From positions 682,001 through 746,000 of the forward strand of contig HG738137.1 in the NCBI GenBank assembly GCA_000499405.2: a DNA stretch of 64,000 nucleotides, read 5' to 3'. The notes under the pieces were generated by a model that saw nothing but the letters and a program-made list of their open reading frames with translations, was not told the origin of the DNA and ran no database searches. A program made the translations under genes and the position numbers. This stretch comes from Onchocerca volvulus. Its lineage: Eukaryota; Nematoda; Chromadorea; Rhabditida; Onchocercidae. Below, in pieces: positions 24,258 to 36,450 of the stretch (positions within the stretch are counted from its first letter, which is position 1; each line of letters starts with the position of its first letter).

Positions 24258-26732
24258 GCTCCATAAATAAAAATGTAAATGTTCGTCTGTTCAAAATCTT
24301 TAATCTTCGAAGGTTCTTAAACACGCGCTTTGAAACACACATCTATTCGAATATAACATTGTATAAAAATTTCAAATCATTCGATGAAGAACTTGAAACA
24401 TTATATGGAAATGAACAACGAACGTTATATATATATATTTATAATTATAAGCCAGAATGAATTGTTGAAGATGAAGTTTTCGTTTCTTTTAAAATGATAT
24501 TTAAGGTCTTAATTTGAAATATCTTTTAGGTCTTCATTAACTACAAATTTGATAATAAATGAAAAATTTTGCATCAATCTTTTCTTTCAGAGTTTCGCTC
24601 CATTGAAATATAATTTAAAATTGAAAATGATCAATTAGGTATTTCAACATTGCATTTAAAATAGCATTATTATATAATTATAATATTATTATTGATAGTT
24701 AAAATTTACACATTACTCATGTTTGGTTTTCTCTTTGCAAATATAAAAATGGAGTGGGAAAGTTAGAAAATACGAGTTTTTTTCTTCAAAAATTTCAAAG
24801 TCGGGTCAAAAAAGAATCGATTAAAAATTTTGCTCTTCAATTTTCTCTTTCCTTTTTTTTTTTTTTTTTTTGAAATTCAGGCATTCATCCTGGCATATTT
24901 TCACTTGCTTGCACTTCGTAATAATCAAATATGTTTTTAAGTGTAAACACGAATTTTTGATCCTCCTGTAATCTTTTCGTTAACTTAAAGTTTTTCATGT
25001 TTTGGAGAAAACTATGAAATACTGCTATGTTTACTTTAAATTTAATTTTTAAAAATTTTCCTTTGTCATATGATTGAAGCATTATCGTTTTTTGAATGTA
25101 TGCAATTATTTCATTTTTTAAAATATGGTAGTATCATCTGATCTATACAATAATCTTTACTGAATATCTGAACTTAAGCATTTTCTGTTCCATAAGAAAT
25201 AAAAAATTCTTTAAACTTGTCAAGTTTTTAAATTTATAATATTTGAAATTATTTTTTAAAAGTATAGAATCGCTTTGCAATGAATCTTCCCATAGCTACA
25301 GTATCATTTTTGCTTCTTTTCAAAAATTTTTTGTTAAAAAAGAAAGAAAGAATGGACGATATGATAGAAATGTTAGTGAAACTAATAAAATGAAATGTGT
25401 ATTTAACTATTTTTCAAAAATATCATAAACTTTAAATTTATAAGGGAAACTTTCCTTATTTTTTTTTAAAGAAAAAACTTAATATGATATTTCAATCATT
25501 TGATTCATTTTTGCGAAGCTTTTAGTTCTTTTTTTGCTAAAAGATTTCTACTTATTGTCTTCGAAAGATTTGGGCTTTCTTCTACGAGCGGATTATATTT
25601 AATAAATAAAAGAAACTGAATTTTGAAATTGTTCTTGTTTGGCTTACTTTTTTCCTGGATCATATACCATTAGCATTTTTTAGAAGATATGATTGGTCAA
25701 CTTGAATTTTGGAATTCAGTAGATAATTAATTTTTGATAGCCTGAAACGAAGTGCAAATCCAAACACATTGCGGAAGTTATTTGGTTTACAAATTTTAAA
25801 ATTGTAATTTTATAATTAGTATTGTCTTTCTCAAATGCAAATCTTGTCATTTTAAATGATCATCAAATAGTCTCCCAGTCCTTTTAAGTGAAAAAAATTT
25901 TCCATTTAATCAAACTAAAAAAATTCCAACAATTATCTTTATGTTTCATATTTTTGCTTGAATACAATCATCTCCTGCGATCTGTTTATATAAAGTTTCA
26001 AAGCATTTTTTGGCCTTATGCTTAAAAAAATAACTCTTATTAATATTTGCAACCAATAATTATTATATTATGCAAATAGATTGAATGCTAAAAATGAACA
26101 AAATCTGGTAAGAAATTCGGAGAAAATTGAAAATCCAAGTGGATTTATTTCCGTTAATGTATTTAATATTATCATTATATACATGTAAATCCATAAGTAT
26201 ACTCAACAATTAATAATTGCTAAATATTCCATGTAGGTCCTGTTTCATTTCTGATAATAAAATGATATTTCAAACATTGCATGAATTGAAAAGCAAAAAA
26301 ATTTCAAATTATTTCATCATTTGTCTTTTTCCGTATATCTAATAAAATATTTGTATGCTTTTATTTTCTTTTTTCTTTATTTCAGAATGTTAACTTCAAT
26401 TTTTTTCTTTGTTTTTGCAAACTTTCTTTTTTTTTTTTTTTTTTTATTTCAATCCTTTGAAAATATATTTATCTCGCAAATGTATTCATTTGAAAAATAA
26501 TATGAGCAATGATGAGAAGGAAAAAAAATTGCTTTAATCAAAGTGGAAGTTGCCTTTTTTTTTCCCTTTAACATTCAAAATTTGAAACTTTGAAGCGTAA
26601 AACAAATCCATTTTGATAAAAGAATACGGTGGTGGTGGAGTTTTCATGTTTATGCTTATGGATATGGATATCGATATTGAAATATTTAATTTTGATGGAA
26701 AATGAAAATAATGAGAGGGTATGAGGAGAGAC

Positions 26733-26755
26733 AGAGAGAGAGAGAGAGAGAGAGA
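26733..26755. repeat. (GA)n microsatellite
   Basis: About 11 GA units. Confidence 0.9.
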
Positions 26756-26972
26756 AAGGGAATGTGACAGATATCTCTCAAAGATGATGCACTTACTTAC
26801 TTATGGATAAATGAAAGTTTTGGTTTGGTTTGGGAGGTATTATTGGGAGGGAAGAAGAACGGGTCCCCGGAGATATGCAATCAATTTGAAGCAATTTTAG
26901 TTGTCCATTATTCCAAACATATGTATATATATATATATAAATTACATATATTTGGGATTGAAATGAAATGGC

Positions 26973-26975
<3 letters not shown>

Positions 26976-27016
<41 letters not shown>

Positions 27017-27026
27017 GAGAGAGAGA
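26976..27026. repeat. (GA)n microsatellite
   Basis: About 25 GA units with a single GG interruption. Confidence 0.95.
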
Positions 27027-27190
27027 AAAAAGAAAAGTGAAAAGCTTTCCCTTTCTTTACTGCTTTTAAATGATGATGATGGTAATGATAATGGAGATAT
27101 TCTTGATTGGAACAAGCTTGCTAAAAGAAATCAAATTAAATTTCATTTTTCTTTTCTTCAAAATATCAATACTGAAATCACTTTTACTAC

Positions 27191-27375
27191 ATTATTGTTA
27201 TTATTATTAACGTAATTTTTATTACTATTTATTATTATTATTATTATTATTATTTTTACTCTTATTTGTTATTGCTATTATAATTGTCATTCCTGGTATT
27301 GTTATTATTACAATGAACACCTTTATCATGATTACTATTTAACATTATCAGTAATAGTTAACATACGAAAAGCAT
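27191..27375. repeat. Degenerate ATT tract
   Basis: ATT/ATTATT units with ACT, GTT and GCT variants; the core pure array is at about 27230-27254. Confidence 0.8.
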
Positions 27376-28629
27376 TGATTAATGGCTTAAGAAAATTAAT
27401 TGAATTAAAGTTTTCGAGCGGAAAAAAGTTAGTTTTAGTTATCAATTTTTTATGATTTTTTTTTTCTTTTTTCAAAATTTCAACCGCAAAAATTTATCGT
27501 CCAAAAAATAACGAAGATCTAATTTTTAAGCCATTCAATGAGACCAATCGGAAAAGAAAAAGAAAAAAAGAAACTTAAATTGATTTTTTGAAGTTATACT
27601 AATACATACAAATTAGATTTATATTGGGCCGAAGAAAAAAAGAGAAAATAAAGAAATTTAAGTTTCAATAATGGAAGAAAAAGAAGCAAAGAAAGGTAAA
27701 TATTATTCATTTATGATAGACATTTTGAAACTGATGGTGAAAAAACTGAAAAATAGAAGTATAAGTGTTAAAGTCGGTTAGTTTGATGAAGCCTATGTTT
27801 CTTCATTACTTACCTTTCATTCCATTTTTTAATTCCAGTTATGTCTAAAATGATTTGAAGCCTTTCCGTTTAATTGATAAAAATAAATCTCGAAAATTTT
27901 TGATTTTTCCATCACATCAAACTATTCTTCTGTTTCAGCAATTCATCTCTATTTTTGTTATCTTTAATGGAACAAATTATTTCTTCACTATATTATCGAA
28001 ATTTTTCCAGCAAATTGACCTGACATAATTTGTACCAATCACATAGAGCTTAATTTCCGAATGAGATTATTTAATGATATCCTGCCAGATTGTTCCATTT
28101 AACCGTTCGCGCAATTTATCATAATATCATCTAACAATTAACTATCATTTCATCAAATTCCTTTTTTTTCCAACTTATCTCAAATTTTTGCTTAAAAAAA
28201 AAAAAAAAAAACGCAACGATAAATCATGCTTTTTGATTTTTGCTTACATCATTATAGCACTTGAAAAAACATATTTAATCGCGCACATCTTCTAATGAAA
28301 TCAAAATCAAAATCAAAATGTAAACAAGCAAATTATCAACTGAACAATTTTCTGTATATGTCGACATTTCTGCAATTAATGTGATTCATGCCATTGAAAG
28401 ATATTAAATTGTTTTAGCATTTTTGAATGCTAGGAGACAAATTTGATTGTTTTTTGCGATATGTGATAATGACACAGAGCGAGTTGCCAATTGATTACTT
28501 TTTAAATAAAAACATAATTCATATATTTGCATCTGCAATTTTTTTCCCTCTTTTTTTAAATTTTAAATTTCGCATTTCTTTCATCTCATAGTTAAAATTT
28601 TAACTATATCAGCAATAAATTTGAATACC

Positions 28630-28657
<28 letters not shown>
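28630..28657. repeat. (TA)n microsatellite
   Basis: About 14 uninterrupted TA units. Confidence 0.95.
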
Positions 28658-28660
<3 letters not shown>

Positions 28661-31600
28661 AATTGAGCCATAATCATTATTAATTTATCAATCACAAAAA
28701 TTTTGATTACCTTCTGCTTCTCGTAATTTTTATGGGAAATCTATTGATGAGCATTCATTATTAACCATTTCATTCAAATCATCTGCTCATTCAATCTCAT
28801 CAATTTTACCTGACATTTCATTAAACATTTATCAGTGTGTACATATCAATCCATGTTCAGTTGAGGGAATGAGAAAAAATTAATATTACCTGACATGTGA
28901 CATGTTAAGGTTTTTAATTGTATTTAAAACTCGAACAGTGAGACACGTATCAAAAATTTCAAGTTAAAATATCATTGTAATTAATAATGATAATTGCTTC
29001 TTAGTTGTATTAAATGACTTCCCTTTCCATTTAAACGTTCGAAAATAAAATTTCATAAACAAAGAAAAAAAACAAATCTCAGTTTAATCTTCTTCAAATT
29101 TGGAGAATACTGTGGAATGAATTATATTAATTAATGAATTATATTAAAATCTACCAAAATTTTTATTGGTAAATCATCGTTGCAATTTATCATAAAATAT
29201 CGAATAATTTCATTTAACAATATCAAGTTCACATGACTTGCAATGTTCTCTATTGACTGTATGTTATTATTGATAATACATGAGTAATATTAATAGTAGG
29301 ATATAGCGATTCATACGGTATTACTGAAAAATTGGAATTATGATTGGTCCAAATACTGTAGATTAATACCTAATTATCTTTGAATTGCAATAAAGTAATT
29401 AAACTATGATACTATTAATTTGGCTGACAAAAAATATAAATTAAGAGTAATGGATCGTTTTAATTTATTTTTGAAAAATATTTCAAATCTCCTGATATCT
29501 GAAATTTCAGATGAAGTAGTACAAAAATTCTTCTTTAAAATTTTCCATTTAAATTTGTTATCGGTTTTCCTCTTTTGTTTCACTCATTTAATTAATTGAT
29601 TGTCTTGATCATTCTGATTTTCAAGTTTTGATTTTTGTTCCATAATTTTTCCATTTAATTTCTCGATTTTAATTCCATATAATTTAATAGAATAAAAAAA
29701 TCCTTTGAATGATACAGAACTACATGGTCCATCCATCAATAGAATACGATGACTTAAATAAATAAAAGATTATCGAATAAAAATGTGCATTACTCCACAT
29801 TAGTTTCTTTTCCAATATTTTTCTTTTCAACCTTTCCCTTCTCGTCCTTCTCTTCCTTTTCAAGTTATCCTGACCTCTCTCTAATAAACTTAGGTGGTTG
29901 ACGTTATTCTCACTTTCATCAAAAAATTTTTACTTCAGTAATTTCTTTTTCCTTCTTCTTTGCCTGCTACAACTAATATTTTTTCGTAAAATTTTTTCAT
30001 ATAATCGAAAAACTTTTTTCTCATAAATATTTCATTTTTAGTCTCTTTTTCGCCAGAAATATTCAGTGGTTAAGCATTTAATAAGTTGTATTAGTAATAA
30101 TATTAAAATAATTCAAATTCGGTTTTCTGTCCATAGGGATAGGAAATGGATCCAAATAGCCTGATATTACTGATATGAATATATTGAATTTTGTTTATTA
30201 AAATACAACATTATTAACATAGATTCATTTATCAAACAATAAATTCCGTATTATTAATATCTGAATTATGCCTGAAATTTGTAAATTATTAGAAATATTT
30301 TTAACCAATTTAGCTTCTTTTTTTTTTTTTTTTTTAAATCAAACAATGCCATGTTTAAACAATTATAACACTGAATAGGAAATGCGAAGATTTTTTCTTA
30401 TTAAATATAATTTTAATTTAAATGAATGTTTTATAGATTTGACTTTCAGCATTAACAAATTTAATTTTTTTTTTTTTCAAAAATGTCAAACAAAAAGAAA
30501 AACGTTAAAAATGCGACAAAATTAAATTGACCTAAATTATTCTTTCAGCAAAACGTAGCGAATAAATTATATACGTTTTCTTCTAACAAACAGCAAAAAG
30601 ATAGAATTCATTTCTTTCCCTTCCTTCCTCACCAACCACCTTCACCTCATCCTTTGACCATTCTAATCATTCATTTCAAAATTCATGAAGATTGAAGCGA
30701 AAACTTTTCTGACCTCTGAACCGATCGGTTTCTAAAAATTCTCTATACATATAGTGAGTGGTGTACACAATGATGACAGAAATACCGAACATTCATTGAC
30801 ATTAATTAATATATGCGAATAAATGTACAATATTAATATAAATAAGAGGACAGAATATAGGTCATATATTGATAAACAGTAATTTCTATTTATAACTAGC
30901 CTGCTAGGATAATTGCCGTGAATGGATACGGTAGAGTTTAAGTAGCGAAATACGAAGTTGCAGGAGTTTGGATGAAGCTATGAAAAATAATGAATACTAA
31001 AAGTTAGTAGAATTTAAATTACCTGCAGCTTAACAAACGGATATGTTGATCGCTTCCAGAAAATTGATCACATAATAATGAACCATTTTATCAGAAGAAA
31101 AAATTTTAAATTACATAACTAGAACAATTCTGATATCAATAATAACGATTCACTGTTAATTTTTATTGTATTTCTATTACTTTTAATGAAATAAAATAAT
31201 CCATCACATTTTTCACTTCTTTTTTTCTTCAAACGCCATGAAAATCTGTCATAATATGCTATTAAAGAAAGAATTATTCTGAATTTAAGGATATTCTTTG
31301 AATGCGCTAAATTGTCCTGCGAATATATCGTTGACAATTTTTCCTGGTAATACTATCAATGCATATATTAGTAATCCAACATAGCTTGATAGAATATTCC
31401 GAAAAAATAAAATATACATAAATCGTGATTGATGTATAAATTTTGAGATTTTAAAATTGGAAAATTCAGGATTTAAATTCGAAAAATAAATGAGACTCAT
31501 TATTATTTCATATTGATATATTGCCATCTCGCTTACGCAATTACTCATTTACCTGATGTTTGTTTTTGTCATCTCATATTTACCCATATACTTTACTGGT

Positions 31601-32250
31601 CATCCAGCAAATGTATTTATTCAATAGTAATTTTTTAAATTCGTGACAGCTTACTTTTAGTTAATATTTTTATTTGTTAAATTATTTAAATTTAATAAGC
31701 TTATGACAAATGCTTCACCGTTACTATCTTCAGCTTCCGATAAGAACCGGTTTCTATACCTATCTTACGGTTAGCTAATCGCAATTATAACTGCTTTCCA
31801 CTGATTTGTAATCGAGTTAGAACAACATTTGTTAAGTGACAAAATTTTAATGATGTTTTTGTGTACTGATCGGAAATTAAGGAAAAGAAAATTTATTAAA
31901 GTTTTGTTTTCCACGGAATTCTTGCATTGAAATGCTTATAATGATATATTTGGAAGAGAAAAATTGCATATGAAATGATAAGGAAAGATTCTTGAAGTAA
32001 TCATTTCTGTCTAAATATAAAAATACAAACAAAAAGTTTCCATCATATTTTAGCTTGCAATTAGATAGACTAAAATCGATGTGCGCGTTTCTTCCGTTCT
32101 TTCATTTTGGAGTAAATTAAAATTTAAACAATAAATTAACAAATAGCACGAAATTCATAGTAGCAAGTAAATAATTCACAAATGAACAATGAATAAATAG
32201 TAAATCGTAATAATGAATGGAAAAAGAATATAATAAATCAGACCATTTAT

Positions 32251-32308
32251 ATGCATACTGTTGCTGCTGGAATTCCATTTCTGAAATTGGATTTTATTAC
32301 CCAGTCTA
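32251..32308 (+). other. Candidate upstream coding exon (phase-1 donor)
   Basis: After an acceptor-like AATAAATCAG (ending 32240), an ATG opens 19 codons (MHTVAAGIPFLKLDFITQS) plus one base, ending at a consensus donor A|GTAAGTTAA. The phase-1 end would join in frame to the acceptor-like CAG ending at 40002 in front of the SALL-like exon, giving a Lys codon and continuing into SDEQFGVLYPGN before the RRKQ motif. The match of phase has a one-in-three chance of being accidental, and no family signature is present in the peptide. Confidence 0.2.
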
Positions 32309-32460
32309 GTAAGTTAATCTCGGGTAAACTTGTTGAAGCGGGGCGAGGTCAAGCGAAAAGCAGAAAGGTCAAGGAAAGGAAGAGAAGAGGTATGTTAACT
32401 TTTCCCCTCCAGGCCATTCATATACTGACCACTACCATGCCTTCCAAATAATCCAAGTCA

Positions 32461-32490
32461 ATGGATGGATGGATGGATGGATGATGATGA
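32461..32490. repeat. (ATGG)n-(ATG)n microsatellite
   Basis: Five ATGG units followed by ATGATGATG, inside the GC island. Confidence 0.95.
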
Positions 32491-33034
32491 CTACGATAAA
32501 TTTTGTATGCCTCAAAATAACTGAAGCCGGAAGTCCTTTTGAATTCCTCATTTTCTTCATATCATATATGTGCCGCTACTTTATACGTGTTACGTGCACA
32601 TCGATGCACTCAAGTGCATGCCTACGTGACATATATGTATGTATGCATTGGGTGCACGTGCATTTATGAAGCCAAAGAGAGTTGGCGCCTCATTGTTTAT
32701 GGAAAGGCAATATTTTTAATGCAACTTGATGACAGTTTTATTGCTTCAGAAGCTGTAAAACCTACGTCGCATCACAGTGTGGCGCAATTTTTGCACCAAC
32801 CAAGGCTGCACATGTATGTCTGTGTATGTGTATGTGTGTATGTGTGTGGGTGTGCTTAGATGAGCAATGTCAATCGCTCATTATTTGTCAAAATTTAGTG
32901 TTGTATTGGTTGTGGGATGGGTGTGGCGCCGAATATGAAAGCATAAAACTCCGCCTGTGCCATCGGTGGCGGCCAGTGATAGTGTCAGGAATAGTGACTC
33001 GTCCCGTTTCACTCATCGAACACGTCTCTCCGAT

Positions 33035-33058
33035 ATCCATCCATCCATCCATCCATCC
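33035..33058. repeat. (ATCC)n microsatellite
   Basis: Six tandem ATCC units. Similar short ATCC/ATGG arrays occur at 494-510, 4803-4818, 18640-18661 and 32461-32482, making this the commonest tetranucleotide in the window. In translation it gives artefactual SIHPSIHP peptides. Confidence 0.95.
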
Positions 33059-33600
33059 AATCACTCTCATCATTATCATTATCATTATTATCAATTAATT
33101 ATTAATTATCACTATTATCAGTTATTTATTATTAATATCATTGTCATTACGATTATTATCATTATCATCATTTACTATTATTATTATTATCATTTATTAC
33201 TAGTAATAATTTATAGCATTTCTAATTATTATTTATTATTATTAATCATAATAATAATTAGTGTCATTAATAATAATAATTATTACTACTACTGATAATA
33301 ATATTTATCATTATAATTAATTATTTTCATTTTTTATTACTTGTTATTATCAGTTATTATTATTTACTATTATTGTTTTATTTTTACCATTATTATCGTT
33401 ATCATTATCAAAAGCATTATTGTCATAATTATTATCATTATTAATTACTATTATCCTTATTATTACTATTAATATCATTATCATATTACATTGATTATCA
33501 TCTGAATTATTATTATTATTGCTGTAGTCATGATAACTATTGTTATCAACTTTATCATTGCTTTTCATCAAAATTATAGTCATCTAGTCATCATTATCGC
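33059..33600. repeat. Degenerate ATT/ATC triplet tract, about 540 bp
   Basis: Nearly every triplet is ATT, ATC, ACT or a single-base variant, with blocks running as TTATTATCATT and ACTATTATTG, mixed with AAT-type blocks around 33240-33300. Long artefactual frames on both strands encode runs of Tyr, Ile, Asn and Asp. It is the longest repeat-derived tract in the window and abuts the GC island on its right. Confidence 0.9.
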
Positions 33601-36417
33601 AAATTATCAATTATTCAAAAATTTTTTCATCCTCTTCTAATCCTTCCCATCCTCCTCCTTTCATCTCTTCCCTCCTCTCGTAGCAGTATGTTTTCATGCT
33701 TTTTCATTTCCTCATTGAAAATTATGATTAAGCATTTGAAATTCCTCGTCAACAAAGATTTCAAGTGATCTCTTCAAGCTTTCTTCTATTCAGATATTTT
33801 CGAACTAACATTCAAACATGCATACATACACATATTGCAAAGCCTGGTAGATTATTACGGTATATTTGTGCCAATGAATTTTGAAAGCGAAATACTCAAG
33901 ACTGAAGTTTTTTTTTTTTTTTTTTCATGGATGATGGACAATCAACCATTAATATTTATTTGATAGATGGAAATCATTCATCATCAGCAGTTGATGAGAA
34001 ATCGCGATTCAAACTTGTCTAAAATCTTGATATTTCCAATCCTAAATTATAAATTTAAATGATGATGAGAATTTTTTTTCAATCTCTTCTCCATCATATT
34101 CTATTTTTTCCGTAGTATTCAACATCAGATAAGCATTATCTAAATATCATCCGGTTTTATAATTCATTTACAGTTAGCCTAGTCCTGATCCGGTAAATAG
34201 ATCTGAAAGATCATAAATACTGTGTTATACTTGAACATTCGTGCGATAGATATATATGTAATAGCAATTTCGATGAACAATTTCCTAACTACTATATACG
34301 AATCCAGAATCTCTAGTTTTAGTACAACAGTATTTCATGTTTATCAGGATTACTGTTAATTTTTATCATTACCTTATCATAATTCAATACTGTACACAAA
34401 AATTAGTCTAGTCAAGCATAAAATGCCATTCAACGTTTTTGTCTCTAATTTATTCATATTGATAAAAATGGACGAATTTGTTGATATATATCTTTCGATT
34501 CTTTTTTCTGGCCTATATGTAAAGAATATATATATATATATATGTATATGTGTACGCATGGATCATGAATATGTGTAATAAAAAAAGAAAGAAAAACTTG
34601 TTTTTCCTTAATTTTCTTTTTCGTGTAATTTATGATATTTTGTTATCTTTGTCCTTTTTTTTTTCTTCCCATTCTTCTCTCTCATTCATGTCAAAAAATT
34701 TTTGAATACTTTTGAGGTACATATGAATGACTCTACAAAAAAAAGTGCCAATGACATTAGATGATGTGACAGTATTAAGACATTAGTAATATTACAAAAG
34801 ACACACGTAACATTATTAAAGGAGATCATTGATCACGCATATGTACTTATTGCTAGTGAAAAATTAGTCTAAAATATATCTATCAGTTAGTGATTGAAGA
34901 GTGAAAATAAATTTATATCATGATATGGTTATTCCACAATTTTCTATTCTAAGAATTCCTTCATTTCTGTGACTTGCGAGATGTCAAGTGAATAAATAGG
35001 AAAATAAGGAATTTTATATAAATGTCATTAGAATAATCTATTTAATATTTCGAATTCTTAATTTTTAATTTAAATATAATATGAAAGTTAATTCTTGATG
35101 TTAATCTTTGTTCCTAATTTTAATTTTAATAGGAAGATAGATTCTTAATCAAAATGAAGTTTAAATGATAAAGTGGCATTCATTAAAGTAAAGCAATTAA
35201 ATTAAACAGATGCTTCGATAAATTTTTGATCAAAAGAAGATCTTTCGAAATTTACTATACAATCTTCAAAAGGGAGCAAATTCATTTCAATTTTCAAATA
35301 TTTGCTTGCTCAACTAACATTGTCCGTGGTAAGCAGCTTTAATTTACCTATCATAATGTACTCAGTCCCTCATATATCTATCTACCACCTATAAGACACA
35401 TCACTTTCAGTAAACAATACCTTTGCATCAATTCAATACAAATTCATCCTCTCCATATTCCTCGGTTAAGCAAAAACTTCGCTAAATTTAATGTCATTCT
35501 AGTTAGCAACAACTTTTTTTTTTTTGTAACAAGGAAGTTTACCCAATACTTATCAAAAAGTGAAGAAAAAAAGGAAGGGAAAATGTATTTTTTTTCCATG
35601 AAAATATTTAAAGAGAAAAAATTGTTTATCATTTATATAAGTTTTTTTTTGTTATAGATTTAAATAAAAATTTTGAAAAAAAAAAATTCCGAAATTGACA
35701 AAATAAATTAATTTATCCTAAATTTTCTGTGTGTCTCTTACTGAATGTCATTAATTCTTATTTGTCATAGTCGGTACAATTTAAAAAAATTAAAAAAAAA
35801 GGAAGAAAAAATGAAGAAAAAAAAAAGAAAAAGAAAAAGAAAGAATTTTTGCAATACACTACGATTATATTCGTTTGTTGTATAACATTATAAGGATCGT
35901 AGTATAGAAATGTTAAACAAGAATACTTGAAATCTATATTATTCTTCATCAAAAACAGTAGTCGTCAACATCTGCTTATTTCTCTTTAATTCAATTGAAT
36001 CAAAGTGGAAGAAGGAAGGAAGAAAAGAAATGAATATATTATTATTCTTCTTCGATCACTTCTATTTCTTCATCCTTTTTATCCGTTTTTCAAATATTAT
36101 GCATCTATAGCCTCCAGAAATTTATCCATTATTTGGTTAAAAAATATTATAAGATAATAATAACTTTTTCACTTATTCAACAGCATTGTTATCCAATACG
36201 TATCACAAATTACAGATAGTAAAATCTTTTTTTCGCATCAAAATGTGATTTGCATGTTACATATGTGCACGTCAATCATATTTTGCAAAAAATGGATGAT
36301 ACTTGAGCGGAAGACTTATACTTTAACTCATTATTTGGTTCATTAGTTTTGAAATCATATTCTTAATTTGACTGATACGAACTCTTCTTGTTATGATAAT
36401 TTCACTGTGAAATGTAC

Positions 36418-36450
36418 TACCTATTTACGCCACGTATAGATAAATAGGTA
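36418..36450. repeat. Perfect 10-bp inverted repeat
   Basis: Arms TACCTATTTA and TAAATAGGTA with a 13-nt loop containing CACGTATAG. Confidence 0.85.

Larger units (their letters stand above)
5971..32240. other. 26-kb AT-rich gene desert
   Basis: No recognisable gene, RNA or intact mobile element. It contains a palindrome plus tandem dimer (6456-6502), a pure ATT array (7397-7454), GAAT (8331-8352), TA (8691-8711, 28630-28657), a 43-bp tandem duplication (11624-11709), a coding-like decayed tract on the minus strand (about 14990-15470), a 162-codon minus-strand frame of doubtful status (17891-18379), ATGG and CGT arrays (18640-18703), ATC/ATT tracts (20591-20634, 27191-27375), hairpins (22647-22690, 24216-24257) and GA arrays (26733-26755, 26976-27026). 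Poly-T/poly-A runs of 10-20 bases occur throughout. Confidence 0.6.
32241..33058 (+). promoter_or_regulatory. GC-rich compositional island, possible promoter, enhancer or first-exon region
   Basis: Individual 60-base lines here reach 40-55% GC (for example 32341, 32761, 32941 and 33001) in a window that averages about a quarter GC. The block has overlapping open frames, two strong donors (TCTA|GTAAGTTAA at 32309 and GAG|GTATGTTAA near 32391), an acceptor-like TTTTCCCCTCCAG near 32413, an ATGG array (32461-32490), four ACGTG cores (32585-32660) and GT-box-like GGGTGTGGCG near 32930. It ends at an ATCC array and a long ATT/ATC tract. It lies 7-8 kb upstream of the first SALL-like exon. A promoter or enhancer role is inference; it could also be the remnant of another gene. 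Confidence 0.35.

Noticed and set aside
32384..32414. Very short intron GTATGT...CCTCCAG in the GC island
   Set aside because: The 20-25 nt span is below any plausible spliceosomal intron; the sites may belong to different exons or be chance.
32826..33295. Frames of 90 and 112 codons running from the GC island into the triplet tract
   Set aside because: Ends are SIHPSIHP, poly-Ile or poly-Tyr from microsatellites and several frames are open at once; the island itself is reported instead.
35521..35952. Minus-strand frames with FFFFFFFF runs
   Set aside because: They come from purine-rich + strand DNA with poly-A; no stop-independent coding evidence.
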